From positions 62,001 to 126,000 of the forward strand of contig NZ_LZLV01000112.1 of the NCBI RefSeq assembly GCF_001673405.1: a stretch of DNA of 64,000 nucleotides. Reading direction: 5' to 3'. The notes under the pieces are model-generated. The model ran no database searches and had not been told where the DNA came from. It saw only the letters and a program-made list of their open reading frames with translations. How positions within the stretch are numbered: position 1 is the first letter of the stretch; each line of letters begins with the position of its first letter. This DNA is from Mycobacterium sp. 1245111.1. Its GTDB lineage: Bacteria > Actinomycetota > Actinomycetes > Mycobacteriales > Mycobacteriaceae. Below are positions 1-8,219 of this stretch, one piece after another. The position numbers and the translations under genes are program-made.

Positions 1-247
1 GGCCCGCATCCGGCGCCTCGATCGGCCATGCGAAGGGGTTGAAGTCGTCGGGGGCGATGATGCCACCCCACCTGGTCGTGCGGGCGTAGTCCTCATCCCA
101 GTAGAGCCGAGGGGGTGGCTCGGGCCAGTAAGTGGCGATCGCCCACTTCCGGATGTCGGAGCGCTCGATGGGAAACGACGGCGCACCCTGACCGTGCCAG
201 ACGCCAAGCACGTCGGCGAGCCGCGCGCTGAGCAGACTCCCGGTCAC
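1..247 (-). CDS. MaoC-like dehydratase N-terminal domain (partial)
   Basis: The gene leaves the window at base 1, so only about 82 N-terminal residues are seen. The stretch YWDEDYARTTRWGGIIAP matches the region of MaoC/hotdog hydratases (FAS1-like dehydratase domain) that normally reads 'Y.D..YA..s.wGg.iAPp'. Such half-hotdog proteins pair with a second MaoC subunit to hydrate enoyl-CoA esters, as ChsH1-ChsH2 do in steroid side-chain breakdown. It starts at a GTG whose GTGA overlaps the stop of the upstream acyl-CoA dehydrogenase, so it is translationally coupled as third gene of that operon. The hydratase role is inferred; the catalytic Asp/His motif would lie outside the window or in a partner. 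Confidence 0.7.
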   Translation of the reverse strand, partial: MTGSLLSARLADVLGVWHGQGAPSFPIERSDIRKWAIATYWPEPPPRLYWDEDYARTTRWGGIIAPDDFNPFAWPIEAPDAG

Positions 248-1470
248 GCACCACCCCTGGTGCGGCGGACGTCCTTGAACGGGACCCCGCGATCGGCGGC
301 GTGTTCCCGAGGGAATTCCAGCACTCGCTCGGCAATGATGTTGCGCGCGATCTCGGTTGTGCCACCGCCGATGTTGACGATTTGACGGGACAAGAATTTC
401 TCGCCGATAGCGGTGAACGCTGTAGTTCCCACGACGCCCTGTTCTCCGACCAGGGCCAGGGCGGTGTCGAGGACCAAGTTCTCGCATTCGGCGAAGAACA
501 GCCGAGTCATCGATCCGGATGCAGGTGACATCTGCCCGGTGGACACACCGTGAAACACGTGCTCCCCCAGGGCCTTCTCCACAACTCGGTGCGCGAGGGC
601 GCGTCCCGCGAGGCGTCGCGCCCAGCGATCATCGGATTGCTTGGTCGCCGCGACGAGAGCGACGAGGTCGATCGGGCCGCCGCGACCCGATTCGGCTGCG
701 CCGCAGTTGGCGTATTCGGAGCCTTTCGCGACGGCCCGGCGTTCGTGGAACAGTTGCCGCGATGCAACGGCCCATCCGCCGCCAACCTCACCGACCACGT
801 GTGCGTCGCCGAGCTCCACGTCGTCGAGGAACTCCTCGCAGAACTCCGCGGAGCCGTTGACCTGACGAATCCGCCGCAACGTCACACCCGGTGTGTCAAG
901 CGGTACCAGGAACATCGTCAGGCCGTCGTGTTTGGGGACGTCCCAGTCCGTGCGTGCCAGACACAGCCCGAAGTCGGCTGCGAAGGCGCTGCTGCTCCAC
1001 GTCTTCGCGCCGTTCAGTATCCATCTGTCGCCGCGCCGTTCGGCTCGCGTGACGACGCCCGCGAGGTCCGAGCCACCGCTGGGTTCGGAGAGTAGTTGGC
1101 ACAGCACTTCTTCGCCGCGCAGTGCGGCGGCGATGTGGGTGCGCTTCTGGTCCTCACTGGCGGTGTCCAACAGGGTGGGGCTGCAGATGGTCAGACTCGG
1201 GATGTTGAGGATGACGGGCATGGCGTAGTCCTTGGCCTCTTCGTTGAATGCGAGCTGATACGCGTAGCCGAGTCCCAGGCCGCCGTACTCCCGGGGATAG
1301 CAGATGCCGGCAAATCGGCCGTCGAAGAGCCGCCGCTGGAGCTCGCGAGCATGCTGCCACGTGGCATCATCGGCGCGATCGGCGAATTGGGGCTCGCCGT
1401 TGAGCGGCGACATGTTGGCGGCGAGCCACTCCGCGGCGCGCTTGCGGAACTGGGGCACGGTCTCGGTCAT
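244..1470 (-). CDS. Acyl-CoA dehydrogenase, catalytic subunit of a pair
   Basis: A 408-residue FAD-dependent acyl-CoA dehydrogenase (FadE type) expected to introduce the alpha-beta double bond in an acyl-CoA. Visible landmarks are the FAD/substrate stretch LLSEPSGGSDLAG, the WILNGAKTWSS segment, and the C-terminal GGGTTEIARNIIAERVL. LFHERRAV places a Glu where isovaleryl-CoA-dehydrogenase-type enzymes carry the catalytic base. Its ATGA start overlaps the upstream dehydrogenase, whose product lacks that Glu, so the two probably form an alpha2beta2 enzyme like mycobacterial ChsE1-ChsE2. The substrate is unknown. The C-terminal tail after the family core is slightly long. Confidence 0.88.
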   Translation of the reverse strand: MTETVPQFRKRAAEWLAANMSPLNGEPQFADRADDATWQHARELQRRLFDGRFAGICYPREYGGLGLGYAYQLAFNEEAKDYAMPVILNIPSLTICSPTLLDTASEDQKRTHIAAALRGEEVLCQLLSEPSGGSDLAGVVTRAERRGDRWILNGAKTWSSSAFAADFGLCLARTDWDVPKHDGLTMFLVPLDTPGVTLRRIRQVNGSAEFCEEFLDDVELGDAHVVGEVGGGWAVASRQLFHERRAVAKGSEYANCGAAESGRGGPIDLVALVAATKQSDDRWARRLAGRALAHRVVEKALGEHVFHGVSTGQMSPASGSMTRLFFAECENLVLDTALALVGEQGVVGTTAFTAIGEKFLSRQIVNIGGGTTEIARNIIAERVLEFPREHAADRGVPFKDVRRTRGGA

Positions 1471-2627
1471 CGGGTGAACTCTTGTTCTGCGAGAACGGCG
1501 TAGACCCGTTCCTGGTGTTCCTCGGTGGTACCGAACAGGGCTCGATCGACCTCGATGCGGCGCAAAAAGACATGCAGGTCGTGCTCCCAGGTCACGCCGA
1601 TCCCACCGTGCAGCTGGACGCAGTCCTGCGCGATCGCCACCGAATACTCGCCGACGTACGCCTTCGCCGCACTCACCGACACTGCGGCATCAGCCGATCG
1701 TGCCGACACGTCCCGCGTTGCCTTCGCCACGATCGCCCGGCACGCCTCGAGATGTGTCTTCATGTCGGCGAACCGATGTTTGAGGGCTTGGTAGGACGCC
1801 AGCGGGCGACCGAATGTGTGGCGGTCGAGTGCCCACGCGACTGTCATCGCGAAAACGCTGTCGAGGGCGCCGATGATCTCCGCGCACTGCAGCAGCTGTA
1901 CGACGAGCGCCTGGCGCTTCACTAATTCGGTTGTCTCCGAAGGTGTTCCGACTGCCGCATCGAGGCCAACTTCCACTCCGTCGAACCGGATAGACGCGTA
2001 ATCGCGGACCAGGTCAACCCCCGTCTGCGGGCTGATTTCTACGCCAGCTGCGTTTGAAGGCACGAGGAACTGTTGAACTCCCTGCGTGCCCTGTGCTGTT
2101 ACCAGCAACAGGTCGCTGGAAATGCCCGCTTCCACCCGGTCCTTGATCCCGTCGATCCGGTATCCCCGCGCGGTCAGCGCGGCGCTGGTGGTCGGGCTGT
2201 CGCCGAACACTCGGCCCGGCTCGGCAACCGCCCACGATGCCACCAGCGTGCCCGCAACGACGCCACGAAGCGTATCCGCATGTGCTGCAACAGTGCTCGC
2301 CTCCACCAACGCCACGGCCACGGCGCTCACGGGCAGTAAGGGACCTGGTGCCACGCCGCGGCCGAACTGCTCGGCGACGATGGTCAGGTCCGCGACGCCG
2401 TCGCCCGACACGCAACCGCCGCCGAACTCCTCGGGAACCAGCAAGGCGGTCCAGCCGATTTCAGCACCGCGTTGCCACCAGTCTCGCTCGTAGGGGATGC
2501 CGAGCTGATGCAGTTCGCGAACCCGAGCGATGGGCGCTTCACGATCAAGGAAGTCCCTGCTGGTGGACGTGAAGAGTGAGAGCTCGGCGTTATTCGCCAC
2601 TGCTGTGGACACCCGTCGTCCTTTCAC
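1467..2627 (-). CDS. Acyl-CoA dehydrogenase, partner subunit
   Basis: A 386-residue acyl-CoA dehydrogenase homologue and first gene of a reverse-strand operon with the next dehydrogenase and the MaoC-like gene. The fold is clear from LLVPEEFGGG, the HTFGRPLASYQALKHRFADM helix and the C-terminal QLHGGIGVTWEHDLHVFLRR. The helix that carries the catalytic Glu in the partner reads QLLQCAEIIGAL here, with no Glu at the expected place, as in the non-catalytic subunit of mycobacterial heteromeric FadE enzymes. The start could be the ATG at 2627 or the in-frame GTG about five codons in (VSTAVANN). The gene diverges from the VOC gene at 2710. Confidence 0.85.
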   Translation of the reverse strand: MKGRRVSTAVANNAELSLFTSTSRDFLDREAPIARVRELHQLGIPYERDWWQRGAEIGWTALLVPEEFGGGCVSGDGVADLTIVAEQFGRGVAPGPLLPVSAVAVALVEASTVAAHADTLRGVVAGTLVASWAVAEPGRVFGDSPTTSAALTARGYRIDGIKDRVEAGISSDLLLVTAQGTQGVQQFLVPSNAAGVEISPQTGVDLVRDYASIRFDGVEVGLDAAVGTPSETTELVKRQALVVQLLQCAEIIGALDSVFAMTVAWALDRHTFGRPLASYQALKHRFADMKTHLEACRAIVAKATRDVSARSADAAVSVSAAKAYVGEYSVAIAQDCVQLHGGIGVTWEHDLHVFLRRIEVDRALFGTTEEHQERVYAVLAEQEFTR

Positions 2628-2709
2628 TCAGTCCCCACGAGCCGATACGACTTCCAACAACGAGACAGTATCTGTCATAGTGTTTCGAGGATAGTGGGAC
2701 GGGAGAGTC

Positions 2710-3603
2710 GTGATCGAAATCGGTCGACAATGGCATGTCAATCACGTCGTCGACGATTACCGCACGGTCGCCGAGTTTTATCGCACCGTCTTCGGTGCGG
2801 TCGACATCTTCACTGATGAGTGGCTGGACGCGGAGAAACGCTGGGCATCCATGCTCGCCATCGCGGACCTCGCCGTCGACGTGATGGAGCCGACTGCTGA
2901 GGGAGCGGAGCTGCCTCTCGGTAAATTCCTGAAGCGATTCGGCCCGCACCTCCACGCCGCCGCGTATTTCGTGAACAGTTCACCCGCCGATGTCTACGAC
3001 GCCTTGAGTGCTGCAGGGGTCCGTTGCTTCGGACTCGGGGGCTCCGGTCGCGACGCTGTGGCCGCTTCGCCGATGAGTCCGATCTTCACCCACCCGAAGG
3101 ACACTGCAGGCCAGCTCGAATTCATGCCGTTCGTCGAATCGAGGCCAGGACCGCTAGGTGTCCCTGGTAAATGGGAGGACCCCAGATTCGTCGCGGGCTG
3201 GTCTACTCGGCCGTGGCAAGCGCATCCGCTCGCCATCGAAGGCTGGCGGATCGGTGTTGTGGTCCGCGAACTGGACCGGGCCACGGGGATCTACACGGCG
3301 TTGGGTGCCACGGTGTGCGAGCAGGAGCGTTCGGCCGGCTCCCTGCGGCGGGTGCTAAAGCTGGGAGCCAACACCACCGTCGAACTCATCACGCCATTGT
3401 CCGAAGACACCGTCGCGGCGCGCGATCTCGCGGCCAACGGTGAAATCATGCACTCCTGCGTCTTCGAGACGGCTGACCTCGCGGCGGCCGAATCGCACCT
3501 CGTCGACCACGGCGTCGTGATCGCCGACCGAGACGGGCACCGCCTCATTGCCGACCCGAAGACATGCCACGGTGCCGCCATCGAATTTATCGGGCATGGC
3601 TGA
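2710..3603 (+). CDS. VOC (glyoxalase-fold) protein, two domains
   Basis: A 297-residue protein with two vicinal-oxygen-chelate half-modules. The first starts WHVNHVVDDYRTVAEFYRTVFG, the second WRIGVVVRELDRATGIYTALGA. VOC enzymes use divalent metal and include epimerases, dioxygenases and lyases, but here the specific reaction is not recognisable. It starts at GTG behind GGGACGGGAGAG, a good ribosome binding site. Its last codons overlap the next gene by 8 nt, so the two form an operon diverging from the acyl-CoA dehydrogenases. The neighbourhood suggests a role in the same catabolic pathway, perhaps on a branched or hydroxylated CoA ester. Confidence 0.72.
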   Translation: MIEIGRQWHVNHVVDDYRTVAEFYRTVFGAVDIFTDEWLDAEKRWASMLAIADLAVDVMEPTAEGAELPLGKFLKRFGPHLHAAAYFVNSSPADVYDALSAAGVRCFGLGGSGRDAVAASPMSPIFTHPKDTAGQLEFMPFVESRPGPLGVPGKWEDPRFVAGWSTRPWQAHPLAIEGWRIGVVVRELDRATGIYTALGATVCEQERSAGSLRRVLKLGANTTVELITPLSEDTVAARDLAANGEIMHSCVFETADLAAAESHLVDHGVVIADRDGHRLIADPKTCHGAAIEFIGHG

Positions 3604-4015
3604 AAGCGCCGCCCGGCTCCGTCCGCTGTGCCGCGTCGACTATGAGCTCGGCGAGCCCATTGAAGTGTCCTCAGGCCCTGCAGGCAGCGTGACAGTCGGC
3701 GAGATTACTGCGGCGCGTTTCGACGGCGACCGGCTGCGGGCCTCGCTGAAGGGACGGGCCGCCGCGGATTGGGCAACCGTCGAGCCTGGCGGTCGAGTCC
3801 GCGTGGACGCGCGGCTGACGGTCGAAACCGACGACGGCGCAGTCATTCTCGTCACCTACCTCGGCAGAATGAACGCGCACACAGGAATCGTGTACTCATC
3901 TATGTACTTCGAAACCGGAGACGACAGGTATGAGTGGTTGACCCGAATACTCGGCGTCGCGAAGGGGAATGTCACCGGACGCAGCCTGACCTACGACGTC
4001 TTCGAGGTCGTCTAG
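3596..4015 (+). CDS. DUF3237-family protein
   Basis: A 139-residue protein beginning MAESAARLRPLCRVDYELG. The pattern of a small beta-barrel with RVDARLTVETDDGAVILVTYLGR and a C-terminal Y.WL.rilgVAKGNVTGRSLTYDVFEV fits the DUF3237 family, whose members occur next to aromatic and steroid degradation genes but whose biochemistry is unknown. The start at 3596 was chosen because it overlaps the upstream stop; the longer reading frame from 3548 adds residues out of the reach of a ribosome binding site. It is the last gene of the forward pair and converges with the reverse VOC gene that ends at 4026. Confidence 0.65.
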   Translation: MAESAARLRPLCRVDYELGEPIEVSSGPAGSVTVGEITAARFDGDRLRASLKGRAAADWATVEPGGRVRVDARLTVETDDGAVILVTYLGRMNAHTGIVYSSMYFETGDDRYEWLTRILGVAKGNVTGRSLTYDVFEVV

Positions 4016-4025
4016 GACGGCAACC

Positions 4026-4472
4026 TCATGCGCGCGACGGGCGTTCGATCAGCTCGAGAAGGTTGCCATCGGGGTCTGTCAACATCAGCCCGCGGTTCCC
4101 GCCGCCGAACACTACGGTGCGATCTGCCAGTAGTCGACCACCGTGCTCGACCACCCGATTGGCCAGAGCGTCAACGTCGTCCACTCGAATGGACAGGTGG
4201 GTGAAACCGAGCATGTTCATCGGGCGGGGCTCGGCAACCCCGGTGGTGCCCGGTTCGGTGTATCCAAGCAACTCCAGACGGAAGCCATCGCGTTGCAGAT
4301 AAACAAGATCCAGCACCAGACCCTCGACGTCGAGCAGCTGCGCTGACGCCGCGTCGTCGACGCGCATCTCGCCGACCTTCTCGAAGCCGAGCGCACCGCA
4401 GTAGAACGCGGTTGCTTTCGTCACCTCGCGCACGCACAGTCCGATGTGGGTGACGCGGTACCCGGAACTCAT
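4026..4472 (-). CDS. VOC family protein, single module pair (glyoxalase-like)
   Basis: A 148-residue glyoxalase/bleomycin-resistance-fold protein: YRVTHIGLCVREVTKATAFYCGALGFE at the N-terminus and FTHLSIRVDDVDALANRVVEHGG then LTDPDGNLLELIE at the C-terminus. The His of THIGL, the Glu of LELLG, the His of FTHLS and the Glu of LLELIE are candidate metal ligands, as in methylmalonyl-CoA epimerase and lactoylglutathione lyase. The exact reaction cannot be told. Its ATGA start overlaps the stop of the CoA-transferase upstream, placing it last in a three-gene reverse operon with two family III CoA-transferases. Confidence 0.78.
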   Translation of the reverse strand: MSSGYRVTHIGLCVREVTKATAFYCGALGFEKVGEMRVDDAASAQLLDVEGLVLDLVYLQRDGFRLELLGYTEPGTTGVAEPRPMNMLGFTHLSIRVDDVDALANRVVEHGGRLLADRTVVFGGGNRGLMLTDPDGNLLELIERPSRA

Positions 4473-5671
4473 CGTGCGATGTCGTCCAGAAGTGCGTTGT
4501 GCTCACCAAGCAGCGGAGCGCGCGTGGGTACGGCGGTGGGGCTGGCGCCGAACAGGTAGGGGGCCCCCGGATACGTCACGGTGCGACCCAATTCCGGGTG
4601 CTCGACCTGCAGGTGCATACCCCGCGCGATCGTGTGCTCATCGTCGAAAGCCTCGTGTGGCGCCAGGATCGCCCCCGCAGCGAACCCGCGGCGCTGACTC
4701 GCGAGGAAGAACTCTTTGGCGGGTAGCCGAGACGCGATGAGGGTGACCGCGTCGCGCGCCGCACTGAGAATCGCGGTGGTCTCATCGTCTTCGCCGATTG
4801 CCGCGAGATCGACCGGCTGCTCGCGGTCGGCGGCCAGCTCCAGGAAGTACGTCTCCGGCAGTTCCTCGACGAGGTCGAGCTCGGTGAGCCAGTCGACCAG
4901 CCGCGTGAACTCTTCGGGCTTACGTGGCAGCACCCCCGTCGTCGCGTAATGTCCGTCCGCACAACGGACTTGGACCGGTGAGCTCGGGGTCGGGTAGGCG
5001 TGCCGTCCGGTCTGCCTGACGCAGACAGCCTGATTGACGAGCCAGTGGTAGGTCGTCTGTTCGCAGGTGACGTTGCACGCAGCGGTCACGTTTACGTCAA
5101 CGAACTGGCCGACGCCGGAGTGATCGCGGTGCGACAGGGCGACCAGCGCGCCGATCGCCCCGTACATGCCGCCGATGTTGGCGGACTGGTCGCCCGAACC
5201 ACGCATCGGTGCGATGGAATGGTCGTCGTAACCGCAATTCCATACTGGACCGCCGCCGGCCAGCACGGTGAGATCGGTAACGGGGTCGTCGGCGCGGGCA
5301 CTCCCGACGCCGAAGGGAGAGATCGACACCCAGATCAACGCGGGCTGTGCCGAGGCGACTTCGCGATAACTCAACGCACCGCTGGCCACGCGGTTGCTGC
5401 CTGCCAGTACCACGTCCGCGGTGGCAATCAGCTGGCGCAGTTTCTCGACCCCGACTTCGGCATTGAGATCGATTGTTACACTCCGCTTTCCGACGTTTCC
5501 TGCCCACCAGCGCAGGCTCCGGTTCGCATCGCGTTCGTCATCGACGAATGGAGGTCGGTGCCGATGCGGCGAGCCTTCGACAGGCTCGACCACGACGACG
5601 TCTGCGCCGAGTTCAGCAAGCGTCCGGCCGGCTATGGGCGTGTACTGATCGGTGATCTCGACGACGCGCAC
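4469..5671 (-). CDS. Family III CoA-transferase (CaiB/BaiF)
   Basis: A CaiB/BaiF-type CoA-transferase that moves CoA between acyl groups through an enzyme aspartyl-CoA intermediate. The N-terminal VRVVEITDQYTPIAGRTLAELGADVVVVE and the NVGKRSVTIDLN segment are diagnostic. The reading frame stays open upstream to 5803 but that stretch is Arg-rich and overlaps the upstream transferase by more than 100 bp, so it is probably antisense-type noise. The only standard start near the domain is the GTG at 5671, which gives 400 residues; a start a few codons upstream at CTG is also possible. It sits between another CoA-transferase and a VOC gene in one operon. Confidence 0.75.
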   Translation of the reverse strand: MRVVEITDQYTPIAGRTLAELGADVVVVEPVEGSPHRHRPPFVDDERDANRSLRWWAGNVGKRSVTIDLNAEVGVEKLRQLIATADVVLAGSNRVASGALSYREVASAQPALIWVSISPFGVGSARADDPVTDLTVLAGGGPVWNCGYDDHSIAPMRGSGDQSANIGGMYGAIGALVALSHRDHSGVGQFVDVNVTAACNVTCEQTTYHWLVNQAVCVRQTGRHAYPTPSSPVQVRCADGHYATTGVLPRKPEEFTRLVDWLTELDLVEELPETYFLELAADREQPVDLAAIGEDDETTAILSAARDAVTLIASRLPAKEFFLASQRRGFAAGAILAPHEAFDDEHTIARGMHLQVEHPELGRTVTYPGAPYLFGASPTAVPTRAPLLGEHNALLDDIAR

Positions 5672-5685
5672 GTCGGCCAGGGCGC

Positions 5686-6936
5686 TCAGATCACACCTCG
5701 CTGGGTCCAGTCGTCGAGTGTCTCGTCGTCGTGGCCCAGCAACTGCCCGAGAATCTCGCGGTTGTGCTGCCCGAGTTTGGGCCCGCCCGAGTCGATACTC
5801 CACGGCGTGGCGGAGAACGTCATCGGAACACCCTCCACACGAACGCTTCCGATGTCCGGGTGCGTGACGGTGGGGAACAACCCCATGCGCACCAGGTCGG
5901 GATCGGCGTCGATCCGCTCCGGTGGACTCTTGACGACGCTGGCCGGCACGCCCGCACCGACGAGATCGTCAGCGAGGCTGACGGCGTCGCGCACTGCCGT
6001 CGCGGCGCCGACGATGCCGTCGAGTTCGTCGGCGGCCGCGACCCGCTGGGCCAGGGTGGCGAATCTGTCCGTGATCAGCGCAGGCTCATCGAGGACCTTT
6101 GCTAACAGCGCGACCTCGCGCTCGTCGCGGCACGCGATCGCGATCCACCGATCCTCGCCCTGGCACGGGTAGATGCCGTGTGGCGCGTATTCGTCGAAAT
6201 CGGCACGGTTGCCTGAGGGGTGAGCGGTTCGCCCGTTAACTGTCCAGTCGAGGACTTCCGTCGGAAGCATCGCTATCCCGGCGGGCACCGTCGCCAAGTC
6301 GACGTGCTGTCCTTCCCCGGTGCGGTCGCGGTAGTGCACGGCCGCCAAGATCGCCGCCGTCATGTAGAAGGCGGAACCGTGGTCCATGTAGGAGAACCCC
6401 CAGCCTGCCGGCTCGGTGTCGGGCAGCCCTGAGGTGTAGGTCAACCCGCTCATCGCCTGGACGATCGGTCCCCAGGTCTTGAAATCCCGGTAGGGCCCGG
6501 TATGTCCGAACCCGCAGTTGGAGACATAGACGATGTCTGACTTGATGCGCTTGAGGTCCTCGTAGCCGAACCCGCGATGTTCCATGACACCCGCCGCGAA
6601 GTTCTCGCAGACGACATCGCTGACCGCGACGAGTTCGCTGAGGAGCTGCTTGCCTTCGTCGGTGCGAAGGTTAATCGTGACGCCGTATTTGCCCACGTTG
6701 TGATTGTTGAAGCCGGCGCCGAGATCCACACCGCGCCGGTCGTCGATATACGGTCCCACCCCGCGCAGCGCGTCCCACAAGCCGTTGGTGGCCGGATCCT
6801 CCACGCGGATGACCTTTGCGCCGAACGCTGCCAGGATCTTCGTCGCACCGGCGCCTGCCAACTGCCCACTCAGATCGCACACCCGAAGGTGTGAAAGCGC
6901 GCCTGCCACGCCCGCCACCATATCGCAAATAGACAT
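5686..6936 (-). CDS. Family III CoA-transferase (CaiB/BaiF)
   Basis: A 416-residue family III CoA-transferase. LSHLRVCDLSGQLAGAGATKILAAFGAKVIRVE is the N-terminal Rossmann-like part (written here across residues 14 to 46), HNVGKYGVTINLRTDEGK follows, and YMDHGSAFYMTAAILAAV holds the Asp expected to carry the acyl group. The acyl donor and acceptor are unknown. It is the first gene of the operon continuing with another CoA-transferase and a VOC protein, and it diverges from a third CoA-transferase across a gap of only about 60 bp that contains the shared promoter motif. An ATG at 6921 is an alternative start. Confidence 0.87.
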   Translation of the reverse strand: MSICDMVAGVAGALSHLRVCDLSGQLAGAGATKILAAFGAKVIRVEDPATNGLWDALRGVGPYIDDRRGVDLGAGFNNHNVGKYGVTINLRTDEGKQLLSELVAVSDVVCENFAAGVMEHRGFGYEDLKRIKSDIVYVSNCGFGHTGPYRDFKTWGPIVQAMSGLTYTSGLPDTEPAGWGFSYMDHGSAFYMTAAILAAVHYRDRTGEGQHVDLATVPAGIAMLPTEVLDWTVNGRTAHPSGNRADFDEYAPHGIYPCQGEDRWIAIACRDEREVALLAKVLDEPALITDRFATLAQRVAAADELDGIVGAATAVRDAVSLADDLVGAGVPASVVKSPPERIDADPDLVRMGLFPTVTHPDIGSVRVEGVPMTFSATPWSIDSGGPKLGQHNREILGQLLGHDDETLDDWTQRGVI

Positions 6937-6940
6937 ATGG

Positions 6941-6952
6941 TGTTCTATTGTT
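6941..6952 (+). promoter_or_regulatory. Shared promoter motif TGTTCTATTGTT
   Basis: TATTGT fits the mycobacterial -10 pattern TANNNT, and an ATG follows 6 nt later, as in a leaderless transcript. The same 12 bases recur before the P450 and, on the reverse strand, before the aldehyde dehydrogenase. The motif lies in the short divergent gap between two CoA-transferase genes and may serve both. Whether it is only a -10 region or also a repressor site cannot be decided from sequence. Confidence 0.6.
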
Positions 6953-6957
6953 CACCT

Positions 6958-7002
6958 ATGACTGCGGTCACTGACGCACAGAACGGAGAAGCGTGTCGAT
7001 GA
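6958..7002 (+). CDS. Putative leaderless upstream ORF, 14 codons
   Basis: ATG six bases after the TATTGT element opens a 14-codon frame (MTAVTDAQNGEACR) whose TGA overlaps the ATG at 6999 of the CoA-transferase. In mycobacteria leaderless short ORFs often couple to or regulate the next gene. It contains one Cys near its end. Nothing else supports translation, so this is a candidate only. Confidence 0.35.
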   Translation: MTAVTDAQNGEACR

Positions 7003-8219
7003 GCAGACCGATGTCCGGAGTGCGTGTGCTCGAAGTCGCCCAGTGGACGTTCGTCCCGGCAGCCGGTGCGGTGCTCGCGGACTGGGGTGCTGACGTCATC
7101 AAAATCGAGCACCCGCAGACCGGTGATTCCCAACGGGGGCTTCGGCAACTCGGCCACGTCAAGGTGGAGGGCGACCGTAACCCCGTGATGGAACACGCCA
7201 ACCGCGGCAAACGCTCAGTGGCACTGGATATGTCGACTTCGGATGGGCACGAGCTGCTCATGGAGATTGCGCGCACCAGCGACGTGTTCCTGACGAACTT
7301 CCTGCCCGATGCCCGTGCCAAGCTCCGCATCGACGTGGACGACCTGCGTGCCGTGAACCCCGACATCGTCTACGCCCGCGGAAGCGCTTACGGCCCGCTG
7401 GGTCCCGACGCCGGCACCGGGGGCTACGACATGACAGGCTTCTGGAGTCGCGCCGGGGGTGCGATGGGTGCCACGCCGTGCGACCTGGACGGCGTGGTTC
7501 CACAACCCGGTCCGGCGTACGGCGATTCGATCGGGGGGATGACGATCGCTGGTGGGATCGCCGCCGCGCTGTTCGAGCGCGAGCGCACGGGACATGCTCG
7601 GGTCGTTGACATTTCGCTGTTGGGAGTCGGTGTCTGGGCCTCCGGCGTAGCGGTGAACGCCGCGCTCGTCAGCGGCGAGGCGTGGCAAACCAACCCGGCG
7701 GGGGCGAACGTCGCGCCGAACAACCCCCTGACCGGGTTCTACCGGACCAGCGACGGCCGGTTCCTGGGGCTGTCGATGTTGCAGGGGTTTCGCTACTTCG
7801 GTGAGTTCTGTCGGCGGGTGGGCGTGGCCGACTTGGCGGTCGATGAACGCTTCGCCAGTCACGCGAAGCTGGCGGAGAACGCGCCCACGGCCATCGAGGT
7901 GCTGCGGTCAGCGATCGGTGCTCAACCGTTGGAGCACTGGCGAAGGGTGCTCGACGGTTTCGAGGGCCAGTGGGCAGTAGTGCAGAACACCGCGGAGGTG
8001 GCCGCTGATCCGCAGGTCCGCGCGAACGGAAACATCGTCGCGGTGGAACAAGACGGTCAGACGTTCGACCTGGTAGCCAGCCCGGTACTCTATGACGAGA
8101 TGCCCCTGACGTTGGCTCCGATGCCCGAATTTGCCGCTCACACAGAGGAACTCATTCTCGAGCTCGGGGGTGACTGGGATCGCATCCTGGCCCTCAAAGA
8201 GAGCGGCGCGATCGCTTGA
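6999..8219 (+). CDS. Family III CoA-transferase (CaiB/BaiF)
   Basis: A roughly 406-residue CaiB/BaiF CoA-transferase with MSGVRVLEVAQWTFVPAAG at the N-terminus, ANRGKRSVALDMS in the CoA-binding region and a middle block rich in GG that ends YGDSIGGMTIAGG, where the Asp is the likely acyl carrier. The ATG at 6999 is preferred over the GTG at 6993: GGAGAA lies 8 nt before the ATG but only 2 nt before the GTG, and the ATG overlaps the stop of the short upstream ORF. It stands alone on the forward strand, ending against the thiolase-fold gene on the other strand. Confidence 0.87.
   Translation: MSRPMSGVRVLEVAQWTFVPAAGAVLADWGADVIKIEHPQTGDSQRGLRQLGHVKVEGDRNPVMEHANRGKRSVALDMSTSDGHELLMEIARTSDVFLTNFLPDARAKLRIDVDDLRAVNPDIVYARGSAYGPLGPDAGTGGYDMTGFWSRAGGAMGATPCDLDGVVPQPGPAYGDSIGGMTIAGGIAAALFERERTGHARVVDISLLGVGVWASGVAVNAALVSGEAWQTNPAGANVAPNNPLTGFYRTSDGRFLGLSMLQGFRYFGEFCRRVGVADLAVDERFASHAKLAENAPTAIEVLRSAIGAQPLEHWRRVLDGFEGQWAVVQNTAEVAADPQVRANGNIVAVEQDGQTFDLVASPVLYDEMPLTLAPMPEFAAHTEELILELGGDWDRILALKESGAIA

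Noticed and set aside
5000..6172. 390-codon forward open frame
   Set aside because: It lies antisense to two well-supported CoA-transferase genes, has no recognisable domain, and long antisense frames are expected at this GC content.
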